Shown here: piece after piece, positions 9,290 to 17,760 of the stretch
Numbering within the stretch: position 1 is the first letter of the stretch
Layout of the letters: every line of letters begins with the position of its first letter
From: Ardenticatenaceae bacterium
Lineage (GTDB): Bacteria > Chloroflexota > Anaerolineae > Promineifilales > Promineifilaceae
Reading direction: 5' to 3'
Assembly (NCBI GenBank): GCA_020634435.1
Contig: JACKBS010000012.1
Coordinates: 1 to 64,000 of the forward strand
DNA length: 64,000 nt
Translations under genes and position numbers: made by a program
The notes under the pieces: generated by a model
The model's database searches: none
What the model was told of the DNA's origin: nothing
The model's input: the letters and a program-made list of their open reading frames with translations, nothing else

Positions 9290-9961
9290 TTAATCTTCTA
9301 TTCCGAGAAGTAACCTAAGCTGTGGGTCTCGTTGTAATTGGCGTTTAACGCGCTGAAGGGCTACGCGCACTTCATTCGTAGTGGTCCATTTGTTTTCGGA
9401 AAGTTCTACGATTTGACGTGGTTTTAGATTTTGAATAAGCGCATAACGAGCCAATAGTAAATCGTCAACTTCCAACAGCTTCTCAATCCGTTCCCACAAC
9501 ATAGCGGCATCTAGTTGTGCATCTGTCCTGTCGCCTTTTGACTGCAAGGATAAATCATCAATTGATTGATCCACAATCTGCTTTTGTTGTTTACGGCGGG
9601 CCTGAGTTAACACAGAATGAACGCACTTGCGCCAATAGGCGAAGATTGCACCAATTGAGTCAAATCTGTCAAGCGACGTTTGCGACATTGCGAGGAAAAA
9701 TTCGCTCATACTATCGGCGACGAAATATTCAGCTGGAAGATTAAGGCTAGGAAATATTGGGTGCCGCATAACCCACGAGCGCACGAGTGTACCATATAAA
9801 CGATATAAAGCGGTGAATGCGTCTTCGCTTTTTCGCTCAAAAGCAAGCTTAAACAACGCCATGCAGTAACGCATAGTATAAGGTTGGTGAGCACGATATT
9901 TGCTGGTTTCTTGTTGGCAGCGTTTTGCCAGCGCCGAAATAGATTGATGAGTTGAGGACAC
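9290..9961 (-). CDS. Sigma-70-family RNA polymerase sigma factor
   Basis: 223 residues from a GTG at 9961, chosen because AGGAG stands seven bases upstream; the frame stays open to a GTG at 10033. The region with ESKSEDAFTALYRLYG-like and FAYWRKCVHSVL segments resembles sigma region 2, and the C-terminal LKPRQIVELSENKWTTTNEV segment resembles the region 4 helix-turn-helix. It resembles the small sigma-like proteins that head CHAT or protease clusters in Chloroflexota and Cyanobacteria. It is first in the minus-strand operon and divergent from the 10161 gene. Confidence in sigma-like function is moderate to good; whether it recognises the two-box motif is untested. Confidence 0.75.
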   Translation of the reverse strand: MSSTHQSISALAKRCQQETSKYRAHQPYTMRYCMALFKLAFERKSEDAFTALYRLYGTLVRSWVMRHPIFPSLNLPAEYFVADSMSEFFLAMSQTSLDRFDSIGAIFAYWRKCVHSVLTQARRKQQKQIVDQSIDDLSLQSKGDRTDAQLDAAMLWERIEKLLEVDDLLLARYALIQNLKPRQIVELSENKWTTTNEVRVALQRVKRQLQRDPQLRLLLGIED

Positions 9962-10160
9962 TACCCTACTCCTGTAGTCTGGTTTCCCTAGTATAGCGAT
10001 GTGAAACACTTTAGTAAAAATATTCCTTGCCACGAAACTCTTTGCTCTTTTTTAGGCGCGTAACCGCGCCAATAAGGTGATTTTCAAGCTTACCTACGCT
10101 CTCTTTTGATCAATAGGTGTAAAAGTACTCAAGAAATCGTTCTGTTTGAGATAATAACCC

Positions 10161-11138
10161 ATGAAAACATTAAAGAAGCAGATAGCTGCGCTGCCAACCC
10201 TACAGGTGAACGGCGAAACCTATCTTTCCTACCAGGCGGTTACCAATATGGTGGCCGCTTTTTTATTTCCACAAGGAACCCCCACCCACTCCACCGATCA
10301 AATGGATGCCGCCAGCTATCAGCGCGTCCTGGAAACCGCCGATACCATTTGCCGAGCGTTGGGTTACGCTTCAGTCGTCAAGCTGGCACCGCCAACCGTG
10401 CCACTTTCAGAAATAGGCTTATACTGGACCACAGTTGAGGCTCCGCGCAATGTAGGCGTTCCCCAGCACGCCACGAAAGCTGACCCTGTCCTGATTCACG
10501 CCGGGCCAGATCGCATTGAAATGCTCCAGGATGGCCGCTTGCTTGATGCCCGCCTTAGTCAGCTAGGGCTAGAGGAGGTTACCCGGCAGCATTTCAAAAT
10601 CCCGGTCACCGCCTCCGATGCTGTCATTGACCTGATGCACCGGGCAGTCAATTCAAATTGGCCCAATGATTATAAGGGGATCTGGCACGACATTCTAGGG
10701 ATGTGCGTGGCTAGCGGCCAAAACATCAGCGTCACCGAACGGATGTTCACCGTCATTATTCATGGGGTGGGTCAGCAACGATACTGGCGCTTCATCGCCT
10801 GCATCCAGCAGGATAACAGCGGCGCTCCTTTCCTATATATACGTCTGGTTGACGAGGGTGATCGTAAGGCCTTATTTGCGCTGGGCCACGTGGTCATGAC
10901 GCCAGGGGCCGCTGAGTTGGGCATAGATTTTGCTCCCTATCTGGCCCGGCACGCCCAAGGTGACTGGGGCGATGATTTAGACAGCTTTGATGAACGGCAA
11001 AATGATACGGCCGTCAAAGAAGGATATCGCATCCTGTCCGCCTATACCGTTCCCGCCGGTGATGAGACAGAACGGATCTGGATTATCACCGAAGCCGACA
11101 GGTCGGCCACTACCGTTCTCTTGCCATCCGAATATTGA
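10161..11138 (+). CDS. Plasmid-related protein with conserved C-terminal TTVLLPxEY domain
   Basis: 325 residues. The last 70 residues (GDWGDDL, ILSAYTVP, IWIITEADRSATTVLLP) match a small conserved protein frequent on plasmids and integrative elements, as I recall the family. The N-terminal 100 residues resemble the N-terminus of the 39506 gene: both have a FP/YP-x-G segment, then a helical stretch ending in LGY and a xLxPP motif. The middle is unrecognised. It is the first plus-strand gene of the mobile-element-like block, divergent from the sigma operon, and about 80 nt precede the mntA-like gene. I do not assign a function. Confidence 0.6.
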   Translation: MKTLKKQIAALPTLQVNGETYLSYQAVTNMVAAFLFPQGTPTHSTDQMDAASYQRVLETADTICRALGYASVVKLAPPTVPLSEIGLYWTTVEAPRNVGVPQHATKADPVLIHAGPDRIEMLQDGRLLDARLSQLGLEEVTRQHFKIPVTASDAVIDLMHRAVNSNWPNDYKGIWHDILGMCVASGQNISVTERMFTVIIHGVGQQRYWRFIACIQQDNSGAPFLYIRLVDEGDRKALFALGHVVMTPGAAELGIDFAPYLARHAQGDWGDDLDSFDERQNDTAVKEGYRILSAYTVPAGDETERIWIITEADRSATTVLLPSEY

Positions 11139-11218
11139 TCACACTCAAAAAATGGTGCAATGCATTTGTAAGAAACCAAAATGAGCTTTGGAGCTGTGGT
11201 CACTTTTGAGGAGTAATC

Positions 11219-11665
11219 ATGGGCCGTAAAGAAAAATGGAAAGGTTTTGTTTCACTATCACCGACCATTCAATCGTCTCTAAAGCGCTTGCCTGAGCTTT
11301 TAAGCGCGACCGACGTGTTGCTTATGTACCTCTTTGGATCACTGGCAGAAAACACGCTGGGCAATGATGTTGATCTCGCCATTTTAACAAAAAACACTCC
11401 CCCTTACTCTTTTCGCGACGAGTTAATTACTTTCTTGGGAACGGAGCGGCTGGACATTGTAGATTTAAAGCGTGCTTCCCCCGCTTTTTGCTTCGAAATT
11501 ATCCGATCCGGTCAGATTCTTTATGCAGCTGTTGAAGAGGTGCAGTTGCAATTCGAGTTAGGTGTCGTACGTAAATACCATGACACCGCTTATTTACGCC
11601 AAAAGCAGGAAAAAGGCCTCAGAAGGAGAATGGCAACGGGGCCATCAAGCACAGCAGTATCTTAG
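11219..11665 (+). CDS. mntA: MntA-like nucleotidyltransferase antitoxin
   Basis: 148 residues, start preceded by GAGGAG. The minimal nucleotidyltransferase motif is clear: YLFGSLAENTLGNDVDLAIL gives GS followed by DxD. MntA proteins adenylylate and neutralise their HEPN partner HepT. The HepT-like frame follows immediately and overlaps the end of this gene. The C-terminal segment after GLRRRMATG looks like a frame-slipped tail, since the downstream HepT frame lacks a clear start. Assignment of the family is firm; the pair is probably inactive because hepT is broken. Confidence 0.8.
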   Translation: MGRKEKWKGFVSLSPTIQSSLKRLPELLSATDVLLMYLFGSLAENTLGNDVDLAILTKNTPPYSFRDELITFLGTERLDIVDLKRASPAFCFEIIRSGQILYAAVEEVQLQFELGVVRKYHDTAYLRQKQEKGLRRRMATGPSSTAVS

Positions 11666-12070
11666 ACCGACTTAAAGAGCTGGATACTGTTCTGAGTGAA
11701 CTTAAAAAGTATCAGGACATTCAACCGGAAACGCTTCGCGCCACAATTAGCCAGCGGTGGATTGTGGAACGTGGCCTCATCGCAGTTGCTTCCCTGATTC
11801 TGGACATCGCTGATCATATCCTTGTTGGTCATTTCGGTTTTTATGCCAATAGCTATGAAGAGAGTCTATTGGCCTTATGTGACAAAGGTGTTATCTCCTC
11901 AGCCTTATTCGACCAGATCAAAGGATTGCGGGGGCTGCCGCAACGTTCTTGTGCATATATACCAGGAAATCGATCCCGCTTCAGTTGCCGACAGTTTTCA
12001 TAAAGGTCTTCATGCTTTCCCCCAGTTTGCCCAAGAAATCCTTCTGCGGTTAGATACCCTTGAGTCTTAA
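11641..12070 (+). pseudogene. hepT: HepT-like HEPN toxin, frameshifted in a G run
   Basis: Two overlapping frames together give a HepT-like HEPN protein. The first frame carries SILDRLKELDTVLSEL and ISQRWIVERGLIAVASLILD; the second carries CRNVLVHIYQEIDP, the RxxxxHxY-type RNase motif. They join if one G is removed from the run of five at 11930-11934, giving LRGCRNVLVHIY. No usable start codon is seen in frame, so the 5-prime border is uncertain. Either the toxin is a pseudogene or the base is a sequencing error in a homopolymer. It partners the mntA-like gene directly upstream. Confidence 0.7.
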
Positions 12071-12230
12071 GCCCTCCAGTAAGCAAGCTATTCAAAGTTG
12101 CAACAAAACAAACCTGATAATCAGGCGCTAACGCTTGGTATTCTTCGACCTTTTTGACCTTGATTCCCCAAGTCGTTGACTCGCTCTAGCCCATCCAGTC
12201 GAAAAACCACCCCATACAAATTGCAGTTAA

Positions 12231-12266
12231 AACGGCCGTAACAGCCATTGGTTCGTTACAGCCGTT
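12231..12266 (+). terminator. Hairpin upstream of parB
   Basis: The arms AACGGC-GTAAC and GTTAC-GCCGTT pair around a short loop; one arm contains an ACGGCCGT motif. It lies 32 nt before the ParB start in the 12071-12297 gap. Only a short T tract follows, so it may be a weak terminator of the mntA-hepT transcript or a leader structure. Confidence 0.4.
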
Positions 12267-12297
12267 TGCTATTTCATCCTAATCCGGAGAAACCAAA

Positions 12298-14373
12298 ATG
12301 CCTATCGTTACCCTCAAACAATTGAAAGTCCACCCGGCCCAAATGCGCACTACCTATGACCTGGAGAAGCTGGCCACCCTGACACTGCAAGTGTACGAGC
12401 GTGGCCTGGATCAATGGCAGCCCATTGCTGCCACACCCAATGGCGAAGGGTATCACATCGTCAGTGGTCACCGCCGACATATGGCGCAACTCTTTGCGTT
12501 TGCCTTGCGGGAATGGGCGCAGGCCCATCTAGACACCGAGATTACCGTTGAAGTGGTACGGACAATGATTCACACGCTGGTGGACTCCCTCGGCTCGCTG
12601 GAACAGGTTGTTGCTTCCCTGCTCACCAAACATGGTGACGAAGAAATCACTTTTGTTACCTTTGAGGGCAGCCAGAAGGCACAGATACTCGCGCTTCAGG
12701 CTGCTAACTACGGCAGTGAACAGCCAGACATGCTAGGCGTGGCTCATAGCTTCCGTCAGGCAGTAGCGGCGGGGGCGACGCCGGAAGAGATTGCCCGTAA
12801 CGTTGGTCAACCCGTGCAGTTCGTGCGTAATCACCTGGCACTGACCGAAATTCCACCCGAACTGGCGCAGCGTATCGCCGCTGGTGAACTCCCTATGAGC
12901 GTGGCCACAATCGTGGCCGAGGTGCCCGAACCCAAACGCACCGGCCTCTCTATCTTCATTCTGGCCAATGAGACAGATAAACTGACCGCCAAAGCCATTA
13001 AGGAATGCGCAATGACGCTTAAGAAGTGGCCGGGTCTGCAGCTACCCATGATGGTCAAACACCAGTCGCAGCGTAATATTGCCCGCGCCTTGGTACGGCT
13101 GTGGGGGCAAGTAGTGGAAGCCTATCCTGAAGATGCATATGCCGCAGTCGCCATGATTATCTACCGCAATGGACACGAGGAACCGTGGGCGACTCAGGAC
13201 AAGCTGAGTCTTTGGTTTCAGGCGCTGGGTGGTGACACGTATTATACAAACGGCGATTCTGGTAATCGTTCAGGAGGCATCAACTGGAACGCCATTGTTG
13301 AATACCTCATTCCAGACATTTCCTGCAAGCAATGCCCCATTGCCCAACTGCCGCCCCAGCAGCTGAGAACAGACCTGTTTCAGGGGCGTGGTGGTGTACT
13401 CGGCATGCCTTGTCGCGCCGGTGAAGAAGTCCAGCGCTGCCTGCACGGCCTGGCCGCCAATGATCTGTTTGACGTACGGGTTCCGTGGGAATGGAGTGAG
13501 CATCCAGGCGTGGTGAATGAAGCAGGTGAGTACCGTGTTAAGCGGTATGAAGACCTCTCGACCGCCTGGCAGGCGCAAGCTGCTAAAGAGCAGTCTGAAG
13601 ATCTGGCCGAGGTCGCATCGGCTAACGATGAACAACCGGCAAGCAAGAACGCTTTGTCAGAAGACGCGGGCCAACGGCCGTCTACCATCAGTAGCCAGCC
13701 AGCAAATGATGTTGCCTCCCCCACCCCGCCATCGGGTAAAGTCGTTGAACAACAGAAGTCGCCTGTCGTGAAACAACGGGCCCAAATTGCTCGTTTTATG
13801 AAGCATCATGAGCAACACGATGTTAATCATCCCTTTGCCACTTCTTGTGGCCGCTGCCGCCATCACCTGGATAACAGTCCAACAAAGGACGAGACAGTGC
13901 CCCATTGTGCCTGGGCTGGGCGTCTGCGCACGGTTTCTTTTAAGCTACTATCCCCAGATGACAAAAAGCTGTCCCCAATACCCGTTTGTCGCCAATTTGC
14001 CCCCAACCAGGCCTGGCGCGAAATTATTCCTGCCCATCCCAGTCCGCCAGAACTGCCGCGTGATTGGTTCAAGGCCCAGATTTTGCACCTGGTCAAAGCG
14101 GCTAATCAACACGGCAGCAGTCGCAATGCCTTTGAGTTCCTCGCCGGCCGACCGATGACCCAAAACGAAGCTTATAGCGATTGGTTCCAACAACAAATGG
14201 CGTCGCAAAGCGGCGAGCTGAGTGCGGCTCAACTGTTTACCCTCTTTATTTGGGCGCACAGCGAATGGCAGCGCACCCACCGTAATGAATTTGTGCTGCC
14301 GACAAACGGGCATGGCGTCCAGTTTGCCAACTATCGTGAAGCGGCTTGGCCCTTAACCACGGAAGCTTTATAA
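12298..14373 (+). CDS. PRTRC system ParB-family protein
   Basis: 691 residues. The N-terminal ParB/sulfiredoxin domain is seen in KVHPAQMRTTYDL and the box II-like SGHRRHMAQ; a helix-turn-helix follows around VGQPVQFVRNHLAL. The C-terminal half is unusual: cysteine pairs in CKQCPIAQ and SCGRCRHH, then a helical module (WFKAQILHLVKAANQHG ... LFTLFIWAHSEWQ) that reappears as a relic at 25616-26019. ParB-related proteins head PRTRC cassettes and are thought to handle DNA binding. The next genes follow with short gaps (14, 20 nt), so this is the promoter-proximal gene of the cassette. The gene is much longer than chromosomal ParB (about 300 residues). Confidence 0.85.
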   Translation: MPIVTLKQLKVHPAQMRTTYDLEKLATLTLQVYERGLDQWQPIAATPNGEGYHIVSGHRRHMAQLFAFALREWAQAHLDTEITVEVVRTMIHTLVDSLGSLEQVVASLLTKHGDEEITFVTFEGSQKAQILALQAANYGSEQPDMLGVAHSFRQAVAAGATPEEIARNVGQPVQFVRNHLALTEIPPELAQRIAAGELPMSVATIVAEVPEPKRTGLSIFILANETDKLTAKAIKECAMTLKKWPGLQLPMMVKHQSQRNIARALVRLWGQVVEAYPEDAYAAVAMIIYRNGHEEPWATQDKLSLWFQALGGDTYYTNGDSGNRSGGINWNAIVEYLIPDISCKQCPIAQLPPQQLRTDLFQGRGGVLGMPCRAGEEVQRCLHGLAANDLFDVRVPWEWSEHPGVVNEAGEYRVKRYEDLSTAWQAQAAKEQSEDLAEVASANDEQPASKNALSEDAGQRPSTISSQPANDVASPTPPSGKVVEQQKSPVVKQRAQIARFMKHHEQHDVNHPFATSCGRCRHHLDNSPTKDETVPHCAWAGRLRTVSFKLLSPDDKKLSPIPVCRQFAPNQAWREIIPAHPSPPELPRDWFKAQILHLVKAANQHGSSRNAFEFLAGRPMTQNEAYSDWFQQQMASQSGELSAAQLFTLFIWAHSEWQRTHRNEFVLPTNGHGVQFANYREAAWPLTTEAL

Positions 14374-14387
14374 CAACAGGAGAACCC

Positions 14388-14717
14388 ATGAACAGAACCC
14401 TAACTGTCGAAGATCCGTTGGCCGATGAGGAAGTAACCATTCTCATTACGCTGCCGGTAGGAAAACAAGCCCACAGCGAACGACCAGCTTTGTTAAGTGT
14501 CGGCATCACGGGCCAACCGCCGGTAACAATGCAAGGCACATTGGCGCAAATCCCCACCTTGCTTGATCAGGCATGGCTGGCCTTTGGCCGCCAGGCGCAA
14601 ATGGCACCGAACCAAAGTGACATGCGGGCAGAAGACCCGCTGGCTGCACCAACAGAAACGGCCGTTTCTCCCAACACGAAAACTGAGCCGCAGCCAGATT
14701 TATCCCTTCTTTTCTAA
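14388..14717 (+). CDS. PRTRC system protein E-like
   Basis: 109 residues from the ATG at 14388 preceded by AGGAG. The sequence has ITLPVGKQ and a PALLSVGITGQPPVTMQGTL core and a low-complexity tail. The match to PRTRC protein E rests on position between ParB and C and on size and a few residues, so it is moderate. It lies 14 nt after ParB and 20 nt before protein C. Molecular function of E is unknown. Confidence 0.5.
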   Translation: MNRTLTVEDPLADEEVTILITLPVGKQAHSERPALLSVGITGQPPVTMQGTLAQIPTLLDQAWLAFGRQAQMAPNQSDMRAEDPLAAPTETAVSPNTKTEPQPDLSLLF

Positions 14718-14737
14718 CGTTTCGCGGAGAAAACCCA

Positions 14738-15193
14738 ATGACTCAGATAGCTCCCACCCAAGCATATCAAACCAGACGATTTATGTACGATGGCAAGGAG
14801 ATTCCCAACGTTCCCGCCGAGTTGACTATTGCCGATGTCAAAAAACATTTGGCCGTTTATTTCCCTGAGTTGGGCAATGCAACCCATACCGAAAAAGTTG
14901 AGAGCGGCGTACTGACAATCACCTTTCACAAACAGGTCACCAGCAAAGGGAATTTAAACACGCTTTTTATGGAGATGGTTGCTGCGTTGCCAGAGATAGA
15001 TCATACGGCCGTAAACTTGTATCAGAAGATTGGGCGAGGCCCCTTTTCCATCAACTTGCTCGCAGAACATGCTGATGAGATTCAGGCCGCTGCCGCGTTC
15101 ATTCAGGAGCAAATTCAGGTCCCCCAGGAGATCATAAACGCATGTGCCTGCCTCCCGCCAGTGAGCGCCGCCGTTGTCCCCGTCGGCTTTTAA
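14738..15193 (+). CDS. PRTRC system protein C with C-terminal extension
   Basis: 151 residues. Residues about 13-75 (RRFMYDGKEIPNVP, then ELTIADVKKHLAVYFPEL, and VLTITFHKQVTSKG) match the PRTRC C pattern of a ubiquitin-like small domain with a TKG-like end. The family is normally about 70 residues; here about 75 extra residues (MVAALPEIDHTAVNLYQ) follow. Because PRTRC cassettes also encode an E1-like ThiF protein and a JAB peptidase, the C protein is the plausible ubiquitin-like conjugation partner; this is inference. Start ATG preceded by GCGGAGAA. Confidence 0.75.
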   Translation: MTQIAPTQAYQTRRFMYDGKEIPNVPAELTIADVKKHLAVYFPELGNATHTEKVESGVLTITFHKQVTSKGNLNTLFMEMVAALPEIDHTAVNLYQKIGRGPFSINLLAEHADEIQAAAAFIQEQIQVPQEIINACACLPPVSAAVVPVGF

Positions 15194-15255
15194 GGTTGGG
15201 GCAGCCAACACAGCCAGCCTAGCCCGGCGTTGGCTACCTGGATTGCCTGCAAATT

Positions 15256-16038
15256 TTGGCGAGAGTTGGGTTTATTTACCAGGTTGCCTTTCCCGATAAA
15301 CCTGCTTGGCAGTCGGAAATGTATGCGCCGACCAATTGTGGGGTCCGCCATGCCCTCAGCACCCTTTGCCTGCGTTTTGCCGATCACCTTTTTCCGCTGG
15401 CTTTTTCGCTGGAATGGCTGCAACAGATCGATGTGCGCCACAATTTTAATGTTCGTGAGCTGGATCATATTCCCATCGCACCCCGTGGGATAGATGTTCT
15501 GGAAGATCCTGATTTCCACCACCCCGATACCTTCAAACCGCCGTATGACTTCTTTGTCTGGGGGATTGTCCACGAGATGTTTGCTCCTGAAGTTGAGGAT
15601 CTAAGTTGCCTGCCAGAATACCATCTGCCTTTTTTCTTGCCGCATAACTGGTCAATGGCGCAAACTGCCATGCTTATTCGTCAGGCCAACTTACCAGAAC
15701 CCTTATCTCATTTAGCGCTGATAGCTGACTATATTGCCAATCGTACAGGCAACCTCTGGTTGGACATTGACATCGATCAATATTATGAATCTATTTACGA
15801 TGAGTCTCCCCTGGAGTGGACAACCCAAAACATTCAGGCATTAAAGCAACTGCATGACCAGGCAGAAGAGATGGAGTCGCAAATGGCGGCAGTTGAGGCG
15901 TGGGTGGCGCTTGAGGAAGAGGGTCGTATGAAGGCAATTTTAGCCCTTATTCAAATCTTGTATGCCAATGAATACCTCACTAACTTCCCCCAAACACTGC
16001 GTCGGCCAGCCAATGCCCACCCCTTTTGTTACCTGTAA
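15256..16038 (+). CDS. PRTRC system protein F-like, copy 1
   Basis: 260 residues with a TTG start; the frame is open to 15224, and no strong ribosome site was found, so the start is unsure. The centre has GNLWLDIDIDQYY followed by LEWTTQNIQALKQLHDQAEEM, paralleling the NPWLDWSYGDLA ... WNVENVAYLKEEWEGA module of the next gene. That module recalls PRTRC protein F. The two genes overlap by 26 nt and are probably tandem duplicates. Function unknown; acidic protein. Confidence 0.55.
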   Translation: MARVGFIYQVAFPDKPAWQSEMYAPTNCGVRHALSTLCLRFADHLFPLAFSLEWLQQIDVRHNFNVRELDHIPIAPRGIDVLEDPDFHHPDTFKPPYDFFVWGIVHEMFAPEVEDLSCLPEYHLPFFLPHNWSMAQTAMLIRQANLPEPLSHLALIADYIANRTGNLWLDIDIDQYYESIYDESPLEWTTQNIQALKQLHDQAEEMESQMAAVEAWVALEEEGRMKAILALIQILYANEYLTNFPQTLRRPANAHPFCYL

Positions 16039-17155
16039 GAGTTATCGCCTGGCTGACCTGGAACACGCTCAGCAAATGTTGCGGGCAATTGGGTTGTGGC
16101 AGGAGCTGTTTAATGAGCCCTTTCCCGCATGTCCGGTTACGCTAGATACACAGGCTACGGCCGTCGTGATTACCCGTCTATTGGCACAGGTATGGGAGAC
16201 CCGTTACCCCATTTGGTTGGAAGACACACGATATGCCGAAGTGACCAACCTGATTCATTCCCTACAAACATATAACTTGACCGATGACCCCATAAATTTG
16301 GCCCTGAATCCCCACCAGTTAGATTGCTTTCAAGTCTATCTAACCCTGGGCGAGCATTACGCTAACTATTTCCCCGACGACATCACCTGGCTGGCTGAAC
16401 TCACCTTGTTGAATGAAGATTGTTTGAGCCAGTCGGTGGCTAACTTTCTTGCCGCGATAAACCGCGACTACTTTCCGGTTCAGGATGATGTTTGGATTGA
16501 GGATGTGGACCATCTGGCCTGGCTTTTAGAACAGATTTACATAGAGCCTCAAGGTTATGAGTTAGATGCCGATTTTGTCAGTGATTTGGATGATTACCAG
16601 GAACCGTTGCGCACTCTGCTGTCTCTGGCCAGCGATGACCCTGTGGAAGACCTGCCAGATATCTCACTTCATGGCCTGGATGAAATAATTGCCGCAATGC
16701 CCTTGCCACAACCCATTCGTGACCATCTGCCGGTCATGATTAAGCTCGTTACCCACAACACCGACAATCCCTGGCTAGATTGGTCTTACGGCGATCTGGC
16801 TCAGGGCTATTTCATGCTGCCAGAATGGAATGTCGAGAACGTCGCCTATTTAAAGGAAGAATGGGAAGGGGCAAAAGCGTTGGTGGCGCAAGAGATGGCA
16901 TTCGTCCACTGGGTTCATGAGGAGCTGCCTACTCGTCTGACCGCTGTCCGCAGTGCCATCTATTTAGCCTATATGCAAACGATGAAGGGAGTTTACCATG
17001 AAGATAGACCACATTATTCTCACCCTCTATCCCGAAGCGACCATTCTGGAAAAAGTACTGGACGATGGATCGCGCGTGAGCCATCCCGTTTCACCAGCGG
17101 ATTTGGCCGCGCAGCTAAACCAGATACCGCTTTCTACCGGACTGCTACCTCATAA
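16013..17155 (+). CDS. PRTRC system protein F-like, copy 2 (C-terminus overruns next gene)
   Basis: 380 residues from the ATG at 16013, the frame being open from 15962. It carries the NPWLDWSYGDLA and VAYLKEEWEGAKALV segment seen in PRTRC F and is a paralogue of the preceding gene. The frame runs 158 nt into the well supported protein B gene, and its last 55 residues look like nonsense. In the next frame a TGA at 16983 would end it just before the ribosome site of B, so one extra base near the 3-prime end is likely. Treat the C-terminus as doubtful. Confidence 0.6.
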   Translation: MPTPFVTCKSYRLADLEHAQQMLRAIGLWQELFNEPFPACPVTLDTQATAVVITRLLAQVWETRYPIWLEDTRYAEVTNLIHSLQTYNLTDDPINLALNPHQLDCFQVYLTLGEHYANYFPDDITWLAELTLLNEDCLSQSVANFLAAINRDYFPVQDDVWIEDVDHLAWLLEQIYIEPQGYELDADFVSDLDDYQEPLRTLLSLASDDPVEDLPDISLHGLDEIIAAMPLPQPIRDHLPVMIKLVTHNTDNPWLDWSYGDLAQGYFMLPEWNVENVAYLKEEWEGAKALVAQEMAFVHWVHEELPTRLTAVRSAIYLAYMQTMKGVYHEDRPHYSHPLSRSDHSGKSTGRWIAREPSRFTSGFGRAAKPDTAFYRTATS

Positions 17156-17612
17156 TACCTTGTTTTGGCGGCAGGTAGGGGGAGAAGAGCTGATTGCCAT
17201 TTATGTGCCCCCACGCTGTTGGCGGCCCATTGCTTACGAGCGACAGTATCATTTGCCTATGCCGGGCATGGTGTTTATGGGAACAAAGCGAGCGTATGCT
17301 GTTTTTGCCGTTAAGCAAAAGCCTAAGAAACCGGAAGCTGTGCTGTACCATCTGCCAGTGCCCAATGTAGATGACCACGGTCAAATCTGTTTAGGACAGG
17401 CGCCGTTTCCAACCGCCGGGCGAAGTACGATTTATCAGGCGTTGAAGCTCTTTATGGAAGGCAGTCAATTTAATCATGATAACAGCCGTCAGCGCTGTGT
17501 TTCCTTTCCCGAAAACACCCTGGCTCTGTGGGATAAACTTGAGAAACATAAGACATTTCCCCTCGACGAGCTGGTGCCCGCCCGCAAGCAAATAAAACAA
17601 CTGCTGGCCTAA
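16998..17612 (+). CDS. PRTRC system protein B
   Basis: 204 residues, start at an ATG preceded by AAGGGAG. The segment LPVPNVDDHGQICLG with nearby PTAGRSTIYQALKLFMEG matches the PRTRC B family, where a conserved NV-x-x-x-G-x-V/I-C-x-G motif is typical. The family is linked to the JAB peptidase and ThiF proteins of the cassette. An IS607-type element lies immediately downstream and separates B from protein A, with which it is normally adjacent. Family call confident; biochemical role unknown. Confidence 0.8.
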   Translation: MKIDHIILTLYPEATILEKVLDDGSRVSHPVSPADLAAQLNQIPLSTGLLPHNTLFWRQVGGEELIAIYVPPRCWRPIAYERQYHLPMPGMVFMGTKRAYAVFAVKQKPKKPEAVLYHLPVPNVDDHGQICLGQAPFPTAGRSTIYQALKLFMEGSQFNHDNSRQRCVSFPENTLALWDKLEKHKTFPLDELVPARKQIKQLLA

Positions 17613-17639
17613 CCTCCCCAACGTTAAAACAAATAAACC

Positions 17640-17760
17640 GCAGCTACTTCTTGATGATATGCCTCATCGAGGCTTTCGCGCTGCCAGTTAAAGGAACCAC
17701 CGTTCTAAAAAATTTACCCAAATAGGAACCTATCTGGTATTTTCTTCCTGCTTCACCGAG
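17640..17760 (-). ncRNA. Candidate omega/re-RNA at the tnpB 3-prime end
   Basis: On the minus strand, downstream of tnpB, a hairpin with arms CCAGATAGG and CCTATTTGG (17717-17739) sits in a non-coding stretch running to the element end. TnpB guide RNAs are generally made from this position. Position and hairpin are seen; the RNA itself is inferred. Confidence 0.3.
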
